Assembly (NCBI GenBank): GCA_030077755.1
Contig: JAQJZZ010000015.1
Span: 1,550,001 to 1,614,000 of the forward strand
Direction of reading: 5' to 3'
Origin: Filosporella fistucella
Lineage: Eukaryota; Ascomycota; Leotiomycetes; Helotiales
Length of the DNA: 64,000 nt
In this document: positions 36,089-46,870 of the stretch, one piece after another
Numbering within the stretch: the stretch's first letter is position 1
Layout of the letters: each line of letters begins with the position of its first letter
Translations under genes and position numbers: made by a program
The notes under the pieces: model-generated
The model's database searches: none
The model's input: only the letters and a program-made list of their open reading frames with translations
What the model was told of the DNA's origin: nothing

Positions 36089-37765
36089 CTCTAAAACGTG
36101 TCTCTTTCCTATCAACTTATTACTCCTTTTGTCCGCTGCTCCGCCAAACTTTTTGTTTTCAAACAAGGCGAAAGCTTATTTTTATACTTTCGTATCTGGC
36201 TAAACACAAGTTGTTACTCTAATTGCTGGTTGAATCCTGTTGCCTGCCTGATGGGATGTCTCTATATATATCTAGTGCGAACAGATTTGTTTTTGGAATA
36301 GACATCGTTCCAGAAGACGCTGCGCCCGCTCACCTTCCTGGTCCGGACAGCTGTCCGCACCTTGTCATTTCATTCTCGTCTTTGTATGGAGGAATTTCAT
36401 GTTCCTAGATGGAGAGGCAACTGCAAAACTGTTCGAGGACTTTACCGGATAAAATGCAATGTCTCAGTGGCGCTCCAGTCATTGACAGGCATGAAAGTGT
36501 ATTCAGAGCACCTCACTATTCGGCCAGTCTCTACGTTCTGGGCCGGCTTGGACAACAGAAGCGGATAAATCCCACATTGGCTCAACTTATCTCCAGGATT
36601 CCTTTCCTACAAGCAGGTGCCCCAAACAGCGGTTTCGTTGCCCAACACAACTTCCCTTCCTTTGTTCTCTATTGCACTATAATACCAAGGTTTAGCAACA
36701 GAAAATATCCAATCAGTCATCACCATGACCCGCACTTGTGTGAGCCCTTGGAGTCACTGGCCTATACAATCTACTCTCGAATTTCCATTGCCGGGAATAA
36801 GGAGGTGACAACGCTGAGAAACCTATATTGATCAATCATTCTCTCAAGAAGGTCACAGTCTACATCTCTCTCCATCCGAAGAGCGGAAGTAACTGGGCTT
36901 CAGCCTTGTTTAGATAAAAAGAGTAGGTCTATATGAAGAACCCCACACGGGGCAAGACTGTGTGTACTATGGTACTCGAGGTATCAGTTGTAACTTCAGT
37001 TCTGGTAGATTCTACGCTATCAGGGTATTTTGACAAATCAGGAAATAGGATTTGACAAAGTATTGCCCCATAAAGTTTAGAATATCTTGGAACGGGTTAC
37101 AACTGTTACCCTTGAGGAGGAGTAGAACTTAACCTATTGTCATCTCCAAAGCATCTGTGGGCATCAACCCTGCCTCGTCAGCTGAAGGCTTACTTATCAT
37201 ATTGAGTTCAAAGACAACTCACCAACATCTTGTTTCTTAGCACACACAGGGCAGAAATCTAGTTGTACTGCTAAATCAAGTTGTACCTACTTGGCACCTA
37301 TCAAACAACCCTTCCAGCGTATACAAGGCCCAAAAGATGAAGATCAATACGACAGACGAATGACGTCCCCTTTGGTAACTGTTCGGCTCAATGTCAGGTC
37401 TGAGATATCGTTGCGCCGAGGAATTTTGTGGAACAGAATAAAGTTGGCCGATTGTCGGATCGCCACGGGGTTGGCTTATATAGGTATACTGTGATGATTA
37501 GTTGGATACCTATGCGGCAGCTGAACATGATACTATAATCTTGGCGCTAGCGGGATATTGACACCGAGCAAACTTTGCTAGAGCAACGCACGAGAAAGGA
37601 AGAACACGTCTGGACGAGGCATATGTTCATGGATATCATTTGTCTCTCTTTTGGAAAGTATAGCCTCAGTCTCTTTCTGGTTTTCGAATAGAATCCAGGC
37701 CTCGTCCCAACGCCAAACGCCGTTCTTTTCTTCCCCGCTGGAAATAACCTAAAATCGAATACTAA
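36089..37765. other. Intergenic between orphan candidates and CDC73
   Basis: A 140-codon plus-strand frame (36409-36831) and a 67-codon frame (37291-37494) occur, neither with recognisable content or splice support. TATA-like AGTATAAAAATAAG near 36175-36188 (minus strand) could serve the orphan candidate. Otherwise nothing seen. Confidence 0.45.
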
Positions 37766-39073
37766 TTAAGCATTCACAGGCCCTGAATCTCTTCTCCATC
37801 CCTTATTCCTCATCCCTTCCTCAATTGTCTTCCAGATCTGCTCTACTACCTCCCTATCACGCCAGCGGCTCGAGGATGGAGCTCCAAGAGCATATTTCTC
37901 AACCGCTGTGCTAAGGACACCTCTGCCGAGTGCCTTCACAGTATCTGGTGTTCCTTCCCCACGCCAGCCAACATAGATTCCTACAGTATGGTTGAAGAGC
38001 TCAGCTGGTTTCTGCCACTTGTAGCTTTTGAACTGCCATGCTTGGCCCGTAGTAAACACAGCTACGACTCGGCTCCAGTATTCTGGCTTGAATTTCTCAG
38101 GGCTGTCAACGATTAAAAATCGAAGCGGCCGGGAGGCATCTATAGATGGGACTATTCTGTTGATGTGTAAGAGATCCAAAGCTGAGGAAGCGGCGGTGGA
38201 GGTTGCAGAATCCGGAGGGGTATATATGCCGTGCTCAAGGAATTGTTTGATATTGGTCATGCGTAATAAAGAAGATGCGGAGGGTGAAATCATAATGATA
38301 GGGTCTGGGCGTCGCACATTGGCCTTTGGATTATGTGCGAGAGTCGTGCTGCTAGCGGCTGCATTGCTAACTTGAGTTTTCCTGGTATTGAAAGGCGCAG
38401 CGAGTTTGCGAACATGAGAGAAATCCTAAATTGTCAGAACCAAAGAAATTGCTGTCATCTCAATAATACATACCGTAGGCTTGATACCCCTTAAGATACT
38501 ATTTCTGTCCCCCATTCTCCGCTCTCCATTATATATCTCTGCCAATCGCGGGTCAATCGTCTTGCCTTGCCTTCCGTCTTTACTTGTGACCGGCGCAATT
38601 CCACCTTTTGCGCCAGACGCAACCTGTGCGCTTGCCGCTGCACTGCTTGTATCCGAAGCCAAAGGCTTAATGTATTCCGACTCCTCACTCGCGCCTTCAA
38701 GCCAAGTAATCAAATCCAACCTCTCCACGAACGCCAGATTCTGTACAGTTCCTCCCGCGCCGCCCTCAGAAGCCAGCTCAGCGTTAAGAGCTTGTGCTGA
38801 GGCATTGTATTCCGGGATTGCAGTCTCACGCTTCAGCCACGCAAAGTAGATGCTCCGTAAGTCTACTGGCTTGTCGGAGGACAGAAAGCGCGTGGGTGTT
38901 GAGAGTGGTATTGAGACTTGCGAGGACGAGAATTGGAGGTAAGTTGCGCGAGCTAGGCTGAGGTCGACAGAGGAAGCGGAGGAGGCATCTGGAGTCGTTG
39001 TTGGGATACAAGCACTCTCTGATGCTATCGATTGTCGGAGGAGCAAGAGTGGATCTTGTTGCGAGGAAGCCAT
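37766..39073 (-). CDS. CDC73: CDC73, RNA polymerase II PAF1-complex subunit
   Basis: Cdc73 (parafibromin family) is part of the PAF1 complex, which travels with RNA polymerase II and promotes elongation and co-transcriptional histone marks. Exons 39073-38474 and 38425-37766, joined over a 48-nt intron (GTATGT...TTTAG) in phase 0, give 419 aa. The start at 39073 yields the family-typical MASSQQDPLLLLRQSIA; an 84-codon upstream extension of the frame lacks similarity and was rejected. The N-terminal half holds LRSIYFAWLKRE and FVERLDLITWLEG. The C-terminal half is the Ras-like CDC73_C domain (PDPIIMISPSASSLLRMTNI, IKQFLEHGIYTPP, FLIVDSPEKFKPEYWSRVVA, WRDREVVEQIW). Confidence 0.93.
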
Positions 39074-40667
39074 CTTGTCTGATAGCTTTGCGACAGCGAA
39101 TTCTGGAGGGGAAATATTTGATGGCAGAAGGCTGTAAATGTCGAATGAGGTTCGAAGCCTACGGTGGCCGATTTCTTTTGGCGCGATTTCACGTGGCCTT
39201 GCGATGTGAGCCCGAATTTCAGGCTGCTCCCCATCTCCTTCCGATACACTACAGACAGACTGATTGTCTGCGTGAATGGTTTCCTGATCAGATTCAGCTC
39301 TAGTTATTTCATTTGAAATGTACATGCTTAAATTCTCTAAGTTTTATTATATCTAATCTTATACTATTCAACTATGAATTCAACTTCCATTTTCATTGGT
39401 TTTGACATAACAAGCAGAAAGATTCAAGTGACTCTGTGCAGTGCATCAAACTTGAATCATTCGATGTCTCCTACTCTACCGTTTTATACTCTCAGAGTTG
39501 CGTTGTTATTGTTTGCGATATCGAAAGACTGTCATCGGCGGTGTGGTGCCTGTGTCTTAGGAATTGGTCCAGACTGATACAAAGTCAAGGGTTGATTTGC
39601 TGGGGAGTGGCCCGAATCGGGGATCGAAGGAACTGAGGAATTTCTTAGGGTTCGTAAAGGGTAGCGAAGAATACAAATACATAAGGGTGTCATTTCAGAA
39701 GGTTCAACTCTCGTTTGTGAGCTTGGATATCTGACAAACAAAGATATATATCGAAATGCTGATGTCCAGATTGTTCTTAATTCGAGCAACAAAGTTTGAT
39801 AGCCACTTGCATACCAAGCAACTCTACTTTCAACATTCTTCATAAATGCCTTGCTATCTCAGATCTCAAGAACTGCATAGAGAATGCCCACAATGTATAA
39901 TTGGCAAGTCGTAAAGTGTCGTATAGTACATCCTGACTTTGCGTATTGTCCCATTCACAAATTGCGAATGGTATAAAAGAAGAAGTCGCAGCATATAAAA
40001 TCCACCTGATTTAACATTTGAGTTCACCCAAATAGTAGCTAAGGGGTCTGTTTCCTCAGAAACGCAAGCTCGAGAAAGCGAAAGGGAGTAAGGTAGAGCT
40101 TAAGTTGGTCATCCTAAAAATCGCGCAGAGAAACTGTACGTGAAAACTTAGAACAGTTTCATCAAGTGACAAGTAAAGCCGCCTTTCCATCCCTTTGGAT
40201 CCATTTGAGCCTGTATCGACGTCTCCCAAACAACAAATCCTAAGCTTTAACCAAATCGAATCAGCCGATGGCCATGTAGTTGGAGAAAGCTACGTGACGC
40301 TTGCGCTGATCGCGTCTGGGCTGACGTTTGTAGGATTCTACGCCGCAGCATATTTGGCGACAGCGAATATGGTCTCAGAAAACAATTGGTTGGCTCGAAA
40401 GAAGTTCAAATAAGAATATTCCAAGGGTCGCTTCGAGCACACTAGTGGGCACCAATTTCTTACAATATAAGGAGATCTTCAGTTGGCTGACGTCCAGTCT
40501 CGTGTCCGATGCTTCCAAGAATATTTGTCCTTGGCTCTGTAAGTGATAAATGAAGGTTGCGGGAAGGTAAAATAGATATCTCCATATTCTCATTCGGATA
40601 CTTCTTGTGGTGTAGAGCGGAAAACTTTACCTATATAATTTAATTAAATCGGCTATCAATCGCCAAA
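39074..40667. other. Intergenic, about 1.6 kb
   Basis: Divergent promoters of CDC73 (left) and the SUR7-like gene (right). Holds a 72-codon frame at 40195-40413 without an ATG (see findings). No gene supported otherwise. Confidence 0.5.
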
Positions 40668-41571
40668 ATGACTCGATACATGCCGTTGCTCACTCTCTTC
40701 CCCTTGGTCTTTGTATTTATATCAGTAATTCTGATTAACGTGGGAGGCGTTGATCCAACTCATCTCGTCCAGGTGAGAAAAACACTGCTTTCAACCTAGT
40801 CAACTTTTGTCAATTCCGGCTCTTTTTCATCTCAACAGAAACTAATGAATGCTGGCAGTGAGATTATACAATTTTCTTCAAGTCCTCGGGTGGCCATATA
40901 CCCTTATTCACACCACGTCTGCCTTCACCGAGTCTGCTTCGCCTCGAGAAGTTCTAGTTACTATGCCAACTTTCGATGTACCAATACACAAAATACTAAC
41001 GGCAGTGTGAGGGACTCTGGGAAACTTCCTGCTGCTGCAGGCATTCCCTGGAGGGTTTCTCCTTTCAATTTTGATACAGTGAATTTGAATGTGCCCTTCG
41101 CACTCTACATACTTACCGCGATTGCAACTTTCGTCCTGATGATCATGGCAATGGCTGGAGCGAGGGGTCTGTCTAGAGGCGCAGCTACAGTCGGGTTGCT
41201 GATCTCGTCGGTAAGCAAGACTGCGATATCTTACGAAAAGCACAGTAGCTAAATAGTTCTAGCTTGCATTCATTTGCATTCTCGTGACTTCGTCTTTCAT
41301 TACCTGGCAAATGGCACGGCTCAGATATCAGATTCGGAATGATACATTAGCTCGAATCAACCTCCCTAGCATCCAGCCTGGAAGTCGAATGGACGCTCGC
41401 ACAACATGGAGCACAGATGTGGATAGTGTTACTTTAGGGAAGGCTGTCCTAGGATTGACATGGGGATCTGTAATCGCGATGCTCTTGCAGATTCCAATGT
41501 GGTGTTATGCTGTGTTTAAAGGAGGAAACAAGAAGGAAGTCTATGAGATGAAGGATGATCAATATGTCTAA
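40668..41571 (+). CDS. Probable four-TM plasma-membrane protein, SUR7/PalI-like
   Basis: Simplest model: exons 40668-40772, 40839-41210 and 41263-41571, 261 aa. Four hydrophobic segments: PLLTLFPLVFVFISVILINV at the N-terminus, FALYILTAIATFVLMIMAMA, a third across exons 2/3 (GLLISSLAFICILVTSSFIT), and LGLTWGSVIAMLLQIPMWCY near the end, followed by a cytosolic tail. A large extracellular loop after TM1 and three clustered later TMs is the SUR7/PalI layout (eisosome, cell-wall stress or pH sensing). The loop encoded by the first half of exon 2 (IIQFSSSPRVAIYPYSHH) does not look like the family, and a further intron there cannot be excluded. The last intron is clear. Confidence 0.6.
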
Positions 41572-41832
41572 GGCTGAAGGAGCGCCACGCAGTGGGACAT
41601 TGATATGAATAAATGTGAATCATCAGATATTTGCACATTGACGCATACTCATAAGCCAGTATGGGAATAGCCAAACACGTTGTGCTGCATTTGTCAGTTA
41701 AGAAACTCAGCCATGACACGAATCAAAGTGCGTAACAACATAGCAGGAGAGATATTCATTGAGGAGCGACTACAAGAGAAAATGCACTCCATCCATTTCA
41801 TTGTTAAGCCTCATTTATCAGCTGCAGCTTGG

Positions 41833-43293
41833 TCAAAACCCGCGAAGTGACAGCCAATCATGAGATGCCTTGAATCCTTCCTTTGCGCTGTACTGGTGTT
41901 CCCAACAATGACCCGAGTTCGCAAGAGCATACCACTTTACATATGAGCTCATTCATACATACCCTTGGGAATTTTGGAGCTACTTACAGCATAGTGTGCG
42001 TTTGGATAGATGGACTTGGTTTGAGCAAGTTTGTTCGCTGGGCCTCTTCCGCAATCTCCAGAGCCAAAGAACTGCAACCTTTGGAAGAGTTAATTATGCA
42101 GATTATATGATCACAAGAACACTTACCCCAATGAACCGCAGAACACTACATCTTGTTGGCCGGTTATGACAAACACAGCTCCTGTGTAATTTGGTGCTGG
42201 TGGAACAAAAGCACCAGTGATAGCTTCTCCAATTGTGATTGTACCTCTATTCATATAGTCTTGATAGATGAATGGGCGATCGTAGTAGACTCCTGCAGGA
42301 CCATAGAACAGGAGGAATTCGACCCCTGGTTGAAATGTGGCCTGAAGATATCCTGGATCCAGCGAAGAGTATTTGTCGGGTCGGGTCATAGATGCTGGAA
42401 GAAGACCAGCGGTAAGCGTGAACCCACTTGGACAGTGTTAGTAACTTTCCCGTAATCTAAAAGATTCATGACTGACGGTATCACCGTGACCCAATCCTTG
42501 CTGAACCCAGTGAGAATTGTAGCATCAACGTCATTGGGATAGTTCACGTTGAGGTAATTGCCAACCTAGAGTGAAATATTCAGCAAGCTTAATTTGAGCA
42601 GGCAACCCACACATTATAGAGGAGATTTACTTACAAGGGAGCCCATACTACATCCAACAAAGACAATCTTATTGAAAGCTCGAGGGAAAGGAGCAACACC
42701 ACTACGTGCCAAGCCAATGATCTCATGGACTGTAGCAGCTTGTGCTGGACACTGCACTTCTGTGATAGAATTTGGATGAGTTGAGTTCCCATTACCAAGT
42801 CGGTCGAAGGCGAGAGTTGGGTATCCTTGTTTCGAAGCATATGACACCCAGGAATATCTCTCTACGCCGATACCTGGAGGCCCTCCACCAGACCAGTATT
42901 CACGATCGTAGGTTGCTGGGTGTGCAAGCAGTTGTAGTGTTGTATTTCTGCCTGGAATATGGACTTCAGGCTCGCAGTAACGTCCTGTGATACTATAGGT
43001 ACCGTGTATGATCTCACTGAAGATAAGATTGGTGCCGTCTGCGATGATGTTGAACAAGAGGTCAAGGCCAGATTGAGTAGGGATGACTTTCTGCAGTCGG
43101 ATAGAGTCAGGGTATTTCGACACTCTCTAGGAAGAGAAGTAACACATACAGCATTGTTTGCAGTTATAGTGACAGGAATGGTCACCTCCTTGCATTGTGG
43201 ACCACGCTTTTGTAAAGGTGTAGATTTTGCGAATGAATGGAGGATGGAAAACAAAACGGCGAGATACGGTAGCAATTTAGTGGAGTACAACAT
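41833..43293 (-). CDS. Secreted alpha/beta-hydrolase
   Basis: Six exons: 43293-43150, 43090-42635, 42565-42477, 42426-42127, 42078-41988, 41934-41833; 393 aa. Signal peptide (YLAVLFSILHSFAKS). The alpha/beta-hydrolase core has the nucleophile elbow GCSMG (Ser196), an acid in TGQQDVVFCG (Asp322) and the base in NSGHCWEH (His369). The SGGGPPGIGVERYSWVSYAS and AFDRLGNGNS stretches are typical of this fungal extracellular group. Intron 3 (42476-42427) has a GTCAGT donor; without it the frame stops. Intron 4 must use acceptor AAAG at 42079, not the nearer CAG, to keep FFGSGDCGRGPANKL. Fungal relatives are annotated only as AB-hydrolase or lipase-like; substrate unknown. Confidence 0.85.
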
Positions 43294-45150
43294 TCTGGCA
43301 AAGTAGGCTAATCAGATACAAGTGTCAATCTGGATAAGAAAATTCGGATGAGTGAATTTGATGTCAATCGCGAAGTGACGGTAATTATATTATGGATATG
43401 AATCGTTCCTTCCTCCGCACCATATGCGAGACTCTGGCGAAATGGTAGTTGCTTTGACTCTCAGTTGACAATTGCTCATCTCCATCTCTCTAACCTAACT
43501 TGAATAGTTGCAAACAATCGAGGGACTCATGAAGTCTGATTGGCTTGTAGTCATATACTTCCCTTTCCAATTGTAAATCTCCCTCTCTAGATGGCATCCA
43601 GCTTGTAGGATATATCGCGCCAGCCGCATGACCAATGTGCGATAAGCTTCATGTGCGAAGTAGTCTAACATTTTGCTCGATCCCAATTTTTGGCTTTACG
43701 GTCAGGGATCTTGTACGACAGCTGGCGTGAGGCTAGGCTGATCAGCTTGTACACGCGATCAGTAGATTTTGTGCTGGAAGTAAGTCTATCAAGGAAGCAG
43801 ACTTCAGCCTTTCCTCCAAAAGAGGGAATAACAGACATACTGATAGTAATCAGGAAGCTTAAGCTTGGATTACACAACCATAGACACGGGAGAGAGGACA
43901 CGCTTTGGTAGAACCTCCTTAACAGAGCCCTTCTTGGGGATCCGAGTACACGGAATGAGGTAACACGAATGAGTAGCCATGGGCGGGATTAAATTGTCGG
44001 ATGTCACCCTTTTTGTTCACAAGAATATTTGTGATGGAGGAATAGGCTGTAGGGCTTGGAACATTCCGCTTGGAAGATTCTTAATATTCCAAAGCCGAAA
44101 CTAGGAGAAAAATCGTTACAAAGGTACGCCAACCAGAGTCCCTGTGATCGAATTCTAGAGTCGAGAACTGTGGCCATAGAAAGGCACACTAGAAAATACT
44201 GGTAGATTGCGAAACAGCGGCTTGTTATCTTTAAACCTGTGGTCATTCTATCCCAGAATAGTCTATGTAAAGAATGAGAGGAATAAGTATCTCCTCGGGG
44301 CATTCAATTTGAGGTGCATGATATTTGAACAGAATAATCAAACAACGACCTTGTACCAGCATGGGGTACATTGGCCTGCTCGACACGCACTTCATAGAGA
44401 ATCGCGCTTCACGAGAAATGCATCCGGGAGCTGTACAAGGAACAATTCCTAAGGAAGCCGCAGATGACGTTCCGGACCTGTTCCTGGTCTTGATGGGATT
44501 GATGAATGCTCGGGGCCGTCATCTTCACTTGAAGGCATCGACTTGTGATCTGGCTGAAGTGTTGTCAGAAGCAGCTCGTTGGCCTCTCGAACTTGCTCAA
44601 AGTATAAGTGATTAAATTGGAGAAGAACAAAATAGGTTGGAGACTGAAACAATTCTTCAAGTGTACACCCTTTCCCCCAAGGTCCCCATCCATGCGGATT
44701 GTGCGCCGCATGGCATGTCATGATTGGATCATTCTCCACCCTTAGGCGACTGACCTCAAATCACAACCTGGAAGTACCTATCTGTGGACATCGTATCAGA
44801 CCATTGATGGTAGAAAAGAGGAGACTTCGAGCAGACAAGCAAACACCCTTTACGCATCAACTCTTGTCTACGATACCACATTGCTCAATCGTGACTAGGG
44901 GCGTAACTCGTAAGGTGGATTACGACCCCGGCCATCTTAACTGCTAAAGACAGCTGCAGGTTCCATTCAATATCTTGGTTTCGATTCAGACGTCCAAGTT
45001 TTCGACTGACAAGATAAGAAAACCAGAAAGGTGAAGCATACTTTGACTCCCTGTTAAACTCACTTTCATCTTTCTCAACTTTCGAGGCTTATCGCGCACA
45101 CCAGTACCCACACAACCCCCGTTTGTCTCTAAACTTTCTCTACACAAACC
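43294..45150. other. Intergenic, about 1.9 kb, with one weak candidate frame
   Basis: Between the hydrolase promoter and the ICMT-like gene. The right end (45060-45150) is the C/T-rich leader of the ICMT-like gene. A 90-codon minus-strand frame (44449-44721) is listed separately. Nothing else recognised. Confidence 0.5.
44449..44721 (-). CDS. Weak candidate small protein, possibly a last exon or remnant
   Basis: An open frame of 90 codons from ATG 44721: MTCHAAHNPHGWGPWGKG, then LEELFQSPTYFVLLQFNHLY and EQVREANELLLTTL, ending in a Ser/Pro-rich tail. The open frame extends about 13 codons further upstream (FEVSRLRVENDPI) to a possible acceptor, so it may be the last exon of a spliced gene whose first exon I cannot place. 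Composition is protein-like, but no family is recognised. Confidence 0.25.
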   Translation of the reverse strand: MTCHAAHNPHGWGPWGKGCTLEELFQSPTYFVLLQFNHLYFEQVREANELLLTTLQPDHKSMPSSEDDGPEHSSIPSRPGTGPERHLRLP

Positions 45151-45843
45151 ATGGATCTCTCACCGACCAAAATCAGCTTCATATGCTGTCTCCTCATCAC
45201 CTCATATCTCGCACACCTTTGTTTCACTCCACCAAACCCTACGCCAGAATCCTCAGCGAAGATCAGAGACCGCTTCGGAAAATCCAGGCAATTCAGAAAG
45301 GTACGCATGTATGTAGGAACCGTACTGGGCATCTACCACATATTCCTGGCCCTCTTCCCAGATGATCGAGCAACCATGTGTCTCCACCCCGAGTACCTCA
45401 ACGAGGATCTCTACTCCTGGAGCAAGTTCTCTGCATTTTCAATGCTGGTCGTCCTCGTCGCTGCTCCTATTCGACTTCTCGCCTACTCCCAACTGGGAAA
45501 GAACTTTACCTTTGGTCTCGCAAAGCCAACCCATCTCATCAAGACAGGCATGTACCGATATGTACAGCATCCATCATACACGACACTCTTCATGATTATT
45601 TGCTCCATATATCCGTTTATCTTCAGACTGGACGGTACTCCCGCTTGTTTCTTGCCCGAGTGGTTGGTGCGCATGACATGGATCTCAAAGTTATGGCTCT
45701 CGCATGTTGTTCTTGTGATGAGTACCCTTTTGGTGATGAGAGCGAGGGTGGAGGATGAAGAAGATATGTTGAAGGGTGCCTTTGGGGAAGAGTGGGTGGA
45801 ATACAACCGTACGACGAAAAGGTTCATTCCAGGGGTCATTTGA
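45151..45843 (+). CDS. Isoprenylcysteine carboxyl methyltransferase-like membrane protein
   Basis: A 230-aa single-exon multi-pass membrane protein. The C-terminal half shows the ICMT/PEMT signature: QLGKNFTFGL, TGMYRYVQHPSYT, then RVEDEEDMLKGAFGEEW and EYNRTTKRFIPGVI, which form the SAM- and substrate-binding end of Ste14-type enzymes. Hydrophobic segments lie at about residues 8-26, 55-69, 95-112, 142-158 and 180-197. It may methylate prenylated cysteines or act on small molecules; fungal genomes usually have several such paralogues beside the true Ste14, and this one could be any of them. The ATG at 45151 begins MDLSPTKISFICCLL and is preceded by a C/T-rich leader. Confidence 0.82.
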   Translation: MDLSPTKISFICCLLITSYLAHLCFTPPNPTPESSAKIRDRFGKSRQFRKVRMYVGTVLGIYHIFLALFPDDRATMCLHPEYLNEDLYSWSKFSAFSMLVVLVAAPIRLLAYSQLGKNFTFGLAKPTHLIKTGMYRYVQHPSYTTLFMIICSIYPFIFRLDGTPACFLPEWLVRMTWISKLWLSHVVLVMSTLLVMRARVEDEEDMLKGAFGEEWVEYNRTTKRFIPGVI

Positions 45844-46870
45844 GGCTGCTCTGTTGCACTTGGAATTATGTGGGTTTTCCGATTCGATTGAGGATATGTG
45901 AGATGGCTGGGAGGACCACAAGGACGTGGCAGAAGGTGATCGGAATAGGCCCTAGGATAGTTGGGAATGTTTTCCCAATCTCAGTATTGAAATATTTGCT
46001 AACAATGACTGACACTTTAAATCCTTGCTCTTACCTCCATTCTGAACTTCGAAATAATAGGATCTTTTGTGAGACTTGACTGGATCTTCTTGTCTTGAGT
46101 CGAGCAGATTTGAGGCATGTCAGTAGGTGCAACCTATGTAGACTCATCTAGAAGTGACAAAAGTTCTGGCTTGAACAGCAAAGAGTACACAAAGACCTTC
46201 ACCCCACGACAAGTCAGCACAACATGCTAGAACTTATGGGGCACACGCTTTCTCACAGCACCGAAATATGCAATTCCGCATCGACGTCCTATTTAAAATT
46301 AACGGATGCCCCTCCGGGATCCTCACCCCCCAACACCCGCAGCACAAACCCCTCACCACCCAAGCCGAAAACGAACCCAGATATTGAAAGCGGATCTTGG
46401 AAACAAAGCTTGATTCCTCGAATAACCTTACTTCTTCCCTGCATCTCTTGTTAAGTGGACCGATGCCCAGCAAACCCACACCATACCGCCGCAGAATTAA
46501 TCTCGACTCGCTTCTTTCGGCACGCGGTTCAGGGGTGCAAGCGAGAAGCCACTGTTTCCAATATATAATTCTTGGAGAAGAAATGAGCTCTTTTGTCGCC
46601 CCGAGGAAGATTATATTCTCGTACACCATATGGAAATGAGGTACAAAACCCAAGTATTCCCTCCGTCTGTAAGTACCTTTTCTTCCCTTCCTCAAGCATA
46701 TTTGCTCCTTCCACTCTTTACCATCTGCATTTTTCTCTCCCACAGCTTTTCAGCACACAAGCTCGAGTTGAGCTCGTCACTCCTTTCAATCTGTATACTT
46801 AAGACAAAAATACGGTCCGAGACCCTTCGATCACCCGTTTAGCATTCTTTACCAGTAGAATATCCTCAAC
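45844..46870. other. Intergenic, about 1 kb, GH45 promoter at right
   Basis: The right third (46640-46870) alternates C/T-rich tracts and ends with GAATATCCTCAAC just before the GH45 start, a usual fungal leader. TATATAATT occurs at 46560-46568. Frames on either strand look like shadows. Confidence 0.5.

Noticed and set aside
39074..39325. 84-codon N-terminal extension of CDC73
   Set aside because: Family proteins start at MASS...DPLLLLRQSIA (39073); the upstream residues have no similarity and no need for an extra start.
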